In this document: positions 1-6,749 of the stretch, piece after piece
Layout: each line of letters starts with the position of its first letter
How positions within the stretch are numbered: the stretch's first letter is position 1
Source of the DNA: Lachnoclostridium phytofermentans
Lineage (GTDB): Bacteria > Bacillota > Clostridia > Lachnospirales > Lachnospiraceae
Assembly: GCA_003526525.1 (NCBI GenBank)
Contig: DPVV01000341.1
Coordinates: 1 to 7,165 of the forward strand
Direction: 5' to 3'
DNA: 7,165 nt
Program-made: the position numbers and the translations under genes
Notes under the pieces: model-generated
Databases searched by the model: none
Told to the model about the DNA's origin: nothing
The model's input: the letters and a program-made list of their open reading frames with translations, nothing else

Positions 1-401
<401 letters not shown>

Positions 402-482
402 TTAAATATCCTCACTTTCTTTATAGTAAATTAATAGATTAAGTATCAAACGTACGTAAGTATTGTATCCATTACAATTCAT
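402..482 (-). CDS. possible 26-residue leader ORF ahead of guaB
   Basis: An open frame of 26 codons starts at ATG 480-482 and ends in TAA at 402-404, directly abutting the guaB ATG (TAAATG). The peptide starts MNCNGYNTYVRLIL and ends KESEDI; I recognise no family. A GGAG motif (488-491) lies 5 nt before the ATG, and part of it falls in the 3' arm of a small hairpin (485-506), so translation could be controlled by RNA folding. The guaB ribosome binding site lies inside this frame, so ribosomes ending here could re-initiate on guaB. Frames of this length arise by chance in AT-rich leaders, so the coding claim is weak; the exact stop-start abutment is the main reason to list it. Confidence 0.28.
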   Translation of the reverse strand: MNCNGYNTYVRLILNLLIYYKESEDI

Positions 483-484
483 CC

Positions 485-577
485 TTACTCCGTTTGTTAA
501 GAGTAAACCGTCCCACAGGTTATAAAAAATCAGCCAAAAGATTCCAGATTACCTTGAGTCTTTTGCCTGCGGACAGT
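485..577 (-). promoter_or_regulatory. structured 5' leader RNA of guaB (type unknown)
   Basis: On the minus-strand transcript, ACTGTCCGCAGG (577-566) pairs with CCTGTGGGACGGT (519-507) as 12 bp with one bulged G. Stacked on it, CAAAAGA (565-559) pairs with TCTTTTG (541-535) around a 17-nt loop. A 15-nt one-sided bulge (534-520) contains a run of six U. Immediately after the long stem, TTACTC (506-501) pairs with GAGTAA (490-485), enclosing part of a GGAG motif. The fold begins about 10 nt after the predicted transcription start. I looked for the conserved joining-region words of the purine riboswitch and for a T-box antiterminator and found neither. A regulatory role in GMP synthesis is an inference from position and structure only. 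Confidence 0.5.
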
Positions 578-590
578 AATAATTTTCACA

Positions 591-619
591 AGTATACTCA
601 TTTTTATGGACATTGTCAA
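591..619 (-). promoter_or_regulatory. sigma-A promoter of guaB
   Basis: Minus strand TTGACA (619-614), a 17-nt spacer, then TATACT (596-591). The -35 box is a perfect match and the -10 box matches 5 of 6. Transcription should start near 584, giving a leader of about 180 nt before guaB. Confidence 0.82.
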
Positions 620-730
620 TACCTTTGAGAAAACTTGATATTTTTAGTAATACATTACTGTAGTAGCGTGCAAAAGTGTCCGCAGTTCATATACAAAATT
701 TAAATATATGATGCAAACTGATACCGGCAA

Positions 731-775
731 ACAAGAAAAAATCAAACTTCCAAAAATTTTTTCTTGTCATGATTA
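731..775 (+). repeat. short palindromic element, related to 1665-1708
   Basis: A perfect 12-bp inverted repeat, ACAAGAAAAAAT (731-742) and ATTTTTTCTTGT (756-767), is followed by CATGATTA. The outer ACAAGAAAAA and the CTTGTCATGA edge are shared, in opposite orientation, with the element at 1665-1708, while the loops differ. A separate 7-bp hairpin (ATTAGAA/TTCTAAT, 772-790) lies next to it. No gene is seen between the guaB promoter and the terminator at 803-840; these palindromes are its only visible content. Two copies in one window suggest a dispersed REP-like sequence, but a chance likeness of A/T-rich hairpins is not excluded. Confidence 0.42.
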
Positions 776-802
776 GAATGGGGTTCTAATTTAATCTATT
801 AA

Positions 803-840
803 GAAAAAAAAGATGGTTAACATCAACGTGCTAACCATCT
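803..840 (-). terminator. intrinsic terminator of the DUF6106-like gene
   Basis: Minus strand: AGATGGTTA (840-832) pairs with TAACCATCT (819-811) around a 12-nt loop and is followed directly by eight T (810-803). It lies about 90 nt past the stop codon of the gene at 933-1442, with the palindrome at 882-925 in between. Confidence 0.87.
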
Positions 841-881
841 CTCATATAAATCTTAATCTTAACCATTGTATTTGACAAAAA

Positions 882-925
882 TCAAAGCGGATACTCGGAA
901 TCCGCTTCGCTACTTACTCGTAACC
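882..925 (-). repeat. dispersed palindromic repeat, copy A
   Basis: Read on the minus strand, this 44-nt segment matches 4108-4151 (plus strand) at 39 of 44 positions without gaps, from GGTTACGAG to TATCCGCTTTGA. It holds a perfect 8-bp inverted repeat, AAGCGGAT (885-892) and ATCCGCTT (900-907), around a 7-nt loop. It begins 7 nt beyond the stop of the membrane-protein gene. The match extends only a few bases beyond either end, and there is no ORF within it, so it looks like a REP- or MITE-like sequence. Confidence 0.65.
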
Positions 926-932
926 TAAAGAT

Positions 933-1442
933 TTATACCTCAATAACTTTACGTGGAGATTTTTGCTTAATGCACGCAATCATCTTCTCACTTGGCTCAA
1001 AAAGTATTTTGGTCACGGCACCATCTTGGCGAGCAATAATCGCATATACTCTACCTTCTGGTCTCTGAGAAGAGAAATCTTTAACCTTTAACTGTTGTAT
1101 GTGGTTAAAACTATCTAACGAATGGGATTTTACAGGTGCCATTATCTCAACCTTATCAAAGTCAATACGAAGTGCTGTCTTTCTCTTTGCATTTCCCATA
1201 ATCTTATCGAAATCTAACTGACCATCACAAAATACATACTCATATTCAATGGAGTTCATTCTAGGGAAAAAGAAAACACAAAGTACCACTAATACTGACG
1301 CAATCAAAGTAGCGATACTACCTAAAATAGCTCCTCCCACAAAGAATATCACCAAAATCCCAAATACTGCAGCAATTTGAATCATAAGCGTTGTTGCTGA
1401 TTTTTTTCTTTTCACGCCAGCTTCTGCGTAAGATTCATTCAT
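933..1442 (-). CDS. small two-helix membrane protein, DUF6106-like
   Basis: A 169-residue protein of unknown function. A short Lys/Arg-rich N-terminus (residues 1-16, KRKK at 11-14) precedes two adjacent hydrophobic helices, about 18-38 and 41-60, with no obvious cleavable signal peptide. The remaining ~110 residues are soluble and begin with EYEYVFCDGQLDFDKIMGN, then a basic stretch and DKVEIMAPVKSHSLDSF. This pattern resembles clostridial proteins annotated DUF6106, whose C-terminal part looks like a small PH-like or beta-rich domain; the family name is from memory and unverified. By the positive-inside rule the soluble part is probably cytoplasmic. An AGGAGG lies 10 nt upstream of the ATG. 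The gene has its own promoter and terminator, so it is probably monocistronic. Its placement between groEL and guaB does not reveal a role. Confidence 0.85.
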   Translation of the reverse strand: MNESYAEAGVKRKKSATTLMIQIAAVFGILVIFFVGGAILGSIATLIASVLVVLCVFFFPRMNSIEYEYVFCDGQLDFDKIMGNAKRKTALRIDFDKVEIMAPVKSHSLDSFNHIQQLKVKDFSSQRPEGRVYAIIARQDGAVTKILFEPSEKMIACIKQKSPRKVIEV

Positions 1443-1530
1443 ATTACTTCATCCTCCTATGTCAATTTTTCCGTAGAGTTCCCCTAAAGCTACTTACGGA
1501 TAGGAGAAATCACGATTCCTTACTACCTTC

Positions 1531-1558
1531 ATTATACTAAATTATTTATAAAAGTAAA
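1531..1558 (-). promoter_or_regulatory. probable promoter of the DUF6106-like gene
   Basis: Minus strand TATAAT (1536-1531) is a perfect -10 box. The best -35 is TTTACT (1558-1553) with a 16-nt spacer, matching TTGACA at 4 of 6. The implied leader is about 80 nt and contains a weak 6-bp inverted repeat (TCCGTA/TACGGA, 1470-1500) of unknown meaning. Confidence 0.55.
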
Positions 1559-1664
1559 AGGACTTTATTATCTTTTAAGGAATAATGCGAATGTACTTCG
1601 TCTTGACAGATACAATTTGCCTTGCTAAACCCACACAGAGTGAGCGCGATCCCTCATAGTTTTT

Positions 1665-1708
1665 TAATTCATGACAAGGAGAAGTTCGCCAAGCGTACTT
1701 TTTCTTGT
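1665..1708 (-). repeat. short palindromic element, related to 731-775
   Basis: Minus strand: ACAAGAAAAAGT pairs with ACTTCTCCTTGT over 12 bp, allowing G-U pairs, around an 11-nt loop, and is followed by CATGAATTA. The outer arm and the CTTGTCATGA edge match the element at 731-775. It lies downstream of groEL, about 40 nt past the groEL terminator. The adjacent 1561-1664 stretch has no gene or signal I can assign and may be part of a longer repeat unit. Confidence 0.42.
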
Positions 1709-1745
1709 TTATAGGTAATTACAACGATATTTCCTATATACTGAA

Positions 1746-1781
1746 AGAATCCATGTATACTCATACTTATACATGGATTCT
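1746..1781 (-). terminator. probable terminator of groES-groEL
   Basis: A perfect 14-bp inverted repeat (AGAATCCATGTATA and its complement, 1746-1759 and 1768-1781) with an 8-nt loop begins 36 nt after the groEL stop. On the minus strand it is followed by TTCAGTATATAGG, which is only partly T-rich, so termination may be incomplete or depend on the strong stem. Confidence 0.7.
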
Positions 1782-1817
1782 AGAGTTTTAAGATATATTA
1801 ATTTTCTATCAGCTAGA

Positions 1818-3467
<1,650 letters not shown>

Positions 3468-3535
3468 TTATGATAATCTGATTATATTTCCACGTTTTAT
3501 ATGAAGCACCAAAAATGAATCATATCTTATCAGTA

Positions 3536-3823
3536 CTAATCTGCTACAATTGCTACAATATCGTTTTGTTTTACAACGATAAATTCTTCTTCCTCTAATT
3601 TTACTTCAGTTCCAGCATATTTGGAATAAATAACTTTGTCGCCAACTTTCACCTGCATGGTAACTTCTTTTCCATCCATCATTCCACCAGGGCCAACTGC
3701 AACAACCTCTGCTTGTTGTGGTTTTTCTTTTGCCTGACCAGGTAATACAATACCCGACTTTGTAGTCTCTTCTGCTACGAGTTGCTTTAATACAACTTTG
3801 TCTCCTAATGGCACTAATTTCAT
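3536..3823 (-). CDS. groES: 10 kDa co-chaperonin GroES
   Basis: Heptameric lid of the GroEL chamber. The 95-residue protein starts MKLVPLGDKVVLKQ, has the mobile loop ETTKSGIVLPGQAKEKPQ (about 19-36) that contacts GroEL, then GEV-type strands (AEVVAVGPGG) and GDKVIYSKYAGTEVK. It ends with a typical short strand, NDIVAIVAD. An upstream in-frame ATG would add 16 residues, but it would start inside the CIRCE operator. The start used here has a perfect AGGAGG 8 nt away and gives the normal family length. It is the first gene of the groES-groEL operon. Confidence 0.98.
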   Translation of the reverse strand: MKLVPLGDKVVLKQLVAEETTKSGIVLPGQAKEKPQQAEVVAVGPGGMMDGKEVTMQVKVGDKVIYSKYAGTEVKLEEEEFIVVKQNDIVAIVAD

Positions 3824-3860
3824 ATTTATTTCCTCCTTTAATACTGTATTATACCAGTTA

Positions 3861-3887
3861 TTAGCACTCACTCTATTCGAGTGCTAA
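3861..3887. promoter_or_regulatory. CIRCE operator (HrcA binding site)
   Basis: A perfect match to the CIRCE consensus, TTAGCACTC-N9-GAGTGCTAA. It lies between the predicted groES promoter and the groES ribosome binding site, near the transcription start. In Firmicutes the HrcA repressor binds this site and is itself kept active by GroEL, so groESL is repressed until heat or misfolding titrates the chaperonin. hrcA is not in the window. Confidence 0.97.
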
Positions 3888-3898
3888 TCGTTGAGTAT

Positions 3899-3927
3899 AT
3901 ATTAGTAAATTTTGCTTCAATGTGCAA
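3899..3927 (-). promoter_or_regulatory. promoter of groES-groEL
   Basis: Minus strand TTGCAC (3927-3922), a 17-nt spacer and TAATAT (3904-3899), ending 11 nt before CIRCE. An overlapping TATACT a few bases downstream could also serve as the -10 box, but its spacing to any good -35 is poor. A lone TATAAT inside the leader (near 3850) lacks a -35. Confidence 0.65.
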
Positions 3928-4080
3928 CTCCTTTTTTTAATCAAAACGTTTTAAAAATCTCACTTATCTAATATATACTCTCGTATACTCTGATATTCTC
4001 ACTTTTTTATACTTTTTCATCTGTTTTGCTAGTATTCTTCTATGCAAATAGCGGCTTTTCTCATCTTCATCTCGTAATAT

Positions 4081-4151
4081 AACCTTACAGAAGCGAAGCT
4101 GCTGTAAGGTTACGAGGAAGTAGCGCAGCGAATTCCTCGTATCCGCTTTGA
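4081..4151 (+). repeat. compound palindromic repeat, contains copy B
   Basis: Two adjoining palindromes. The first, 4081-4111, pairs AACCTTACAG with CTGTAAGGTT; inside it AGC-GAA-GCT pairs again, so 31 nt are almost fully self-complementary. The second, 4112-4140, pairs ACGAGGAA with TTCCTCGT around a 13-nt centre. Positions 4108-4151 match the minus strand of 882-925 at 39 of 44 positions. It is noncoding and lies just upstream of the VanZ-gene promoter. The rest of the 3928-4287 gap, apart from this repeat and that promoter, shows nothing I can assign. Confidence 0.75.
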
Positions 4152-4162
4152 CTTACTAATAA

Positions 4163-4191
4163 TTTACATTAATTTGTAACCATGCTATAAT
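4163..4191 (+). promoter_or_regulatory. extended -10 promoter of the VanZ-family gene
   Basis: TTTACA (4163-4168), a 17-nt spacer and TATAAT (4186-4191), with TGC just before the -10 box giving an extended -10. It matches consensus at 11 of 12 hexamer positions. Transcription should start near 4198, leaving a leader of about 90 nt. The dispersed repeat ends 11 nt before the -35 box. Confidence 0.82.
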
Positions 4192-4287
4192 TGTTAACGT
4201 AGAAAATACTTTACATACCTACTATAAATAAAACTCTTGGATTTTTCACCTAAGAATAGTCACTACATAAGATTGTGAGGATATAAC

Positions 4288-4974
4288 ATGGTTATAAAAA
4301 TATTAAAGCGCGTTTTTTCCGCTATCTTTGGATTACTTTGTATTGGTCTTATTCTTGCTTCAGCAGTGGAAGTACTAAGCTTTCGCGTTAGATATGATGT
4401 GGGAGGCGTCTTTTTAGGACTCTTTTGTATCACCTTACTCTCATTGTTGGCATCATCACTTCTCTCTAGTTCTTTTCAAGAGATAAAGTGGAAACAGCAT
4501 TCCATGAAAGCTGGTTTATTCCTTATTTTTGCGTTCTATTGCCTGATACTTCTTAACTTACTTTTTATTAGTAGACATATCTTTTTTGAATATGCTTTTT
4601 CAAGTAATATCAAAAGTCGGATTGCGACGAGTACAAACTTTATCCCATTTCATACTATGATTAGTTATTTGAAAAATTCCGATAACTTCGAATCAACCGT
4701 TATATACACTAATATTATCGGTAATCTGCTCGCGTTTGCACCAATGGGATTTTTTTTACCTCTGTTGTTTCAAAAGCTTAAAAATTTTCTCCCATTCGCT
4801 TGTGTAATGGTTCTTACTATTACTGTTATCGAGTTAATACAATTTATAACAAACCTTGGTATTATGGATATTGATGACTTAATTTTAAACCTATGTGGTG
4901 CTACATTCGCTTTTTACCTATGTAAATTACCATTCCTTAAGAAACTCTTTCAGAGATTTCATTGGATTTCATAG
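4288..4974 (+). CDS. VanZ-family integral membrane protein
   Basis: A 228-residue membrane protein with about six hydrophobic segments (roughly 8-30, 38-62, 75-95, 141-162, 168-190, 195-213). The C-terminal half carries the VanZ pattern: NFIPF (117-121), the segment NIIGNLLAFAPMGFFLPLL (142-160), IELIQF (181-186), then DIDDLILNLCG (194-204). The acidic residues Glu182, Asp194, Asp196 and Asp197 are the polar positions typical of the family. VanZ from enterococci gives low-level teicoplanin resistance, but most homologues are chromosomal and uncharacterised; no other van genes are here, so no resistance role should be assumed. The ATG follows GTGAGG by 7 nt. It is the only plus-strand gene in the window, has its own strong promoter, and converges on the operon to its right. 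Confidence 0.93.
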   Translation: MVIKILKRVFSAIFGLLCIGLILASAVEVLSFRVRYDVGGVFLGLFCITLLSLLASSLLSSSFQEIKWKQHSMKAGLFLIFAFYCLILLNLLFISRHIFFEYAFSSNIKSRIATSTNFIPFHTMISYLKNSDNFESTVIYTNIIGNLLAFAPMGFFLPLLFQKLKNFLPFACVMVLTITVIELIQFITNLGIMDIDDLILNLCGATFAFYLCKLPFLKKLFQRFHWIS

Positions 4975-5000
4975 TTCTACTTTTCTTATTATAAATGAAA

Positions 5001-5069
5001 CGAGGGCAAACGAAAATCTTCCAGAGTGAAACTTAATTCTTTCCTCTTGGAATTCTTCGTTTGTCCTCG
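5001..5069. repeat. long imperfect inverted repeat between convergent genes
   Basis: The outer arms CGAGGGCAAACGA (5001-5013) and TCGTTTGTCCTCG (5057-5069) pair over 13 bp with a single G-U. Inside, CCAGAG (5021-5026) and CTCTTGG (5044-5050) pair with one bulge. It sits 27 nt after the VanZ stop and 72 nt past the stop of the opposing operon, where a bidirectional terminator would be expected. Neither side has a proper T-run directly after the stem, although seven T occur at 5112-5118. It could therefore be a terminator needing other factors, or another palindromic repeat. Confidence 0.6.
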
Positions 5070-5140
5070 CTTCCTATGTTAAATTATATTAACTTTTATC
5101 TAACATAAATCTTTTTTTACCTTATTCAAAATTGAAAACT

Positions 5141-5866
5141 TTATTTATCTTCTACAGTAACACTATTGGTCTTTCTGACTGTTCTTGGAAGAGCATCCTT
5201 TGAATTCTTCCATGGTTCATTGACATAACGATAATCAAATTTATCCGTAAACCATTCTAAATCATCTCTGACACGTTTCATATTATCTACATAAAGTGTT
5301 CCGAGTTCGGTACGAAATTCTTCTAAAGAAGCACCATTTAAATGCTTTTCTGCTAAATCATACAACATTCCAAAATGCTTGGTACAAAATCCTTTCGATG
5401 CACGAAACTTCTCTTTAAATTCATCATCTTTACGATAGAGATAGAAAAAAGAAGCAAGATAAAGTTCGAACATCCCTTTTATTTTATCGCACACAAAACA
5501 AGAATGTTCTAAACTTCTAGTATAGTCAACAACAGGATGATCTCCTTCTTTTTTCTTAAAGAATCCGCCACTCGTAGCTTGCTTTTGTTGTAGCAGTTTC
5601 TCTGTCTCTTTGATAGAACGATCCATATGTGTCTTTAACATCAATGCTAATCCAAGTCGGTTCTGATTTTCATACAGTAACTTGATATGATTGGAGCAAA
5701 ATCCAGTTTGATCCGTTACCATACGTACATCATCCTCCATGTAACTAGGCCCCATGGTAAAATCGATTGCATTTTTTTGTAGAGTTTCATACATCTCGCA
5801 AACTGGGCATTCACAATCTTTATTGAACGCATCATTTACTGGTATAGTATATAATTGCTCTTTCAT
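5141..5866 (-). CDS. Cys-rich protein with duplicated CxxC...CxxH motif, DUF6062-like
   Basis: A 241-residue, soluble-looking protein of unknown function with no signal peptide or membrane segment. It holds two similar units: C20-x2-C23 followed by C57-x2-H60 (GFCSNHIKLLYE), and C123-x2-C126 followed by C161-x2-H164 (GFCTKHFGMLYD). The gaps between half-sites are nearly equal (33 and 34 residues), which points to an internal duplication, each unit probably binding one zinc ion. The linker at 84-115 is charged and low in complexity. The conserved-looking MGPSYMEDDVRM (38-49) and the overall pattern resemble clostridial DUF6062 proteins (name from memory). The start is supported by the conserved-looking MKEQLYTIPVNDAF, although the only purine-rich element, GGAAAGG, lies 16 nt upstream, so initiation may be weak or coupled. 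It is the last gene of the glnS operon, 38 nt after the DUF2225-like gene. Confidence 0.88.
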   Translation of the reverse strand: MKEQLYTIPVNDAFNKDCECPVCEMYETLQKNAIDFTMGPSYMEDDVRMVTDQTGFCSNHIKLLYENQNRLGLALMLKTHMDRSIKETEKLLQQKQATSGGFFKKKEGDHPVVDYTRSLEHSCFVCDKIKGMFELYLASFFYLYRKDDEFKEKFRASKGFCTKHFGMLYDLAEKHLNGASLEEFRTELGTLYVDNMKRVRDDLEWFTDKFDYRYVNEPWKNSKDALPRTVRKTNSVTVEDK

Positions 5867-5904
5867 ATTATTAAATCGTATGCCTTTCCATAGCCTGTAA
5901 ACTA

Positions 5905-6735
5905 TTAAATATTCATCAGATCCTTTAACTGTCTCGCCTTATCTTTGATACGATCATTGGCATCTCTAGATACAATTACCTTAGAGATATAACGAAGTGC
6001 ATCCTCTGTTTTTCCCGTTCTTCTTGCTAAATCAGCTAATAGGTATGTAATGGTTGCCTCATCCATTCCACACATTGGAAAATTTTCTTTCGAATAAGCT
6101 TCTGCAAATCCCTCATAAGCTTTTGTTAAAAAATCAATTTCTTCGGCCTCTAAATGTGCAACTACTTTATTATAGTTTGGTGTTGTCGTAGGAAGAGATT
6201 CTCTCTTCCCACGTATTAACCAACCTGTTTTTAAACAAGTATATGCTCTTTCACTTAGTTTACCTTTCTTTACGATGGTATTAACCAAAGCAAGCTTATG
6301 TTTTGTGATAGCCTCATCGTATGTTAGGATATCACCACTTGGAACGGCACCTTTATAAACTGAAGAAATGCTAGCCTTAATTAATTTTGCTTGTGGTGAA
6401 GTCATAAAATTAAAGAAACGATTGAGCGCTGCATAACCACATACTGGACAATCCACTACATCGTATTTTAAAGAATCGACTAACTGGTATTTCGGACGTA
6501 AATCTGTATCCGCAGATACTAATTTTACTTTTCCTGTTTTCACAGTCTTAGACTTAAACTCATTATCACACACAGGACAAGTATAGGTTTTTTCAAAGAT
6601 AAAATCCGCCTCAGTGATCTGTGGCTTTTCTTCCTGAACCGATTTTCCCTGTTGTCCTTCATTCGTTTCATACACTTCCATATTGGTAAGCTTTCCTAAC
6701 CCCATTGATTCTAACCCAGAAAATAAATTGGCCAT
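5905..6735 (-). CDS. DUF2225-family zinc-ribbon protein
   Basis: A 276-residue cytosolic protein of unknown function. After a variable, polar N-terminus (1-48), the pattern is YTCPVCDNEF (C53, C56), a 39-residue spacer with DLRPKYQLVDSLKYDVV, then DCPVCGYAALNRFF (C96, C99). The four cysteines form a likely zinc ribbon, and the whole block is typical of DUF2225 (COG1655), common in Firmicutes. The C-terminal ~150 residues are helical; their last part, LADLARRTGKTEDALRYISKVI, looks like a tetratricopeptide repeat and suggests a protein-binding role. The ATG has a good AGGAGG 7 nt upstream that overlaps the glnS stop codon, so translation is likely coupled to glnS. The partner downstream is another paired-cysteine protein. 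A role in redox or zinc handling is possible but unsupported by direct evidence. Confidence 0.92.
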   Translation of the reverse strand: MANLFSGLESMGLGKLTNMEVYETNEGQQGKSVQEEKPQITEADFIFEKTYTCPVCDNEFKSKTVKTGKVKLVSADTDLRPKYQLVDSLKYDVVDCPVCGYAALNRFFNFMTSPQAKLIKASISSVYKGAVPSGDILTYDEAITKHKLALVNTIVKKGKLSERAYTCLKTGWLIRGKRESLPTTTPNYNKVVAHLEAEEIDFLTKAYEGFAEAYSKENFPMCGMDEATITYLLADLARRTGKTEDALRYISKVIVSRDANDRIKDKARQLKDLMNI

Positions 6736-6742
6736 GTCATTC

Positions 6743-6749
6743 CCTCCTA
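6743..6749 (-). promoter_or_regulatory. ribosome binding site overlapping the glnS stop codon
   Basis: On the minus strand the run TAGGAGG contains both the glnS stop TAG (6749-6747) and the AGGAGG (6748-6743) of the next gene, whose ATG follows 7 nt later. This arrangement favours translational coupling and supports the chosen start of the DUF2225-like gene. Confidence 0.85.

Noticed and set aside
507..519. T-box-like GTGGGACGGT upstream of guaB
   Set aside because: It only loosely resembles the T-box GGTGGNACCGCG, is fully paired with an upstream strand, and guaB is not an expected T-box target.
561..685. 9-bp inverted match CTGCGGACA (567-575) and TGTCCGCAG (677-685)
   Set aside because: The downstream copy lies upstream of the guaB promoter and so is not in the leader RNA; the adjoining TTTTGC and GCAAAA words are not in nested order, so no continuous stem forms.
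1470..1500. Hairpin TCCGTA/TACGGA in the leader of the DUF6106-like gene
   Set aside because: Only 6 bp with a 19-nt loop, no T-run and no known motif; could easily be chance.
1603..1608. Plus-strand TTGACA as a -35 box
   Set aside because: No -10 box occurs at 16-18 nt and no plus-strand gene follows.
3824..3871. N-terminal extension of GroES from an upstream ATG
   Set aside because: It would begin within the CIRCE operator and lacks a good ribosome binding site; the internal ATG has AGGAGG and gives the normal 95-residue protein.
4288..4974. Glycopeptide resistance determinant
   Set aside because: VanZ-family proteins are widespread in Firmicutes chromosomes and no vanHAX or vanRS genes are present.
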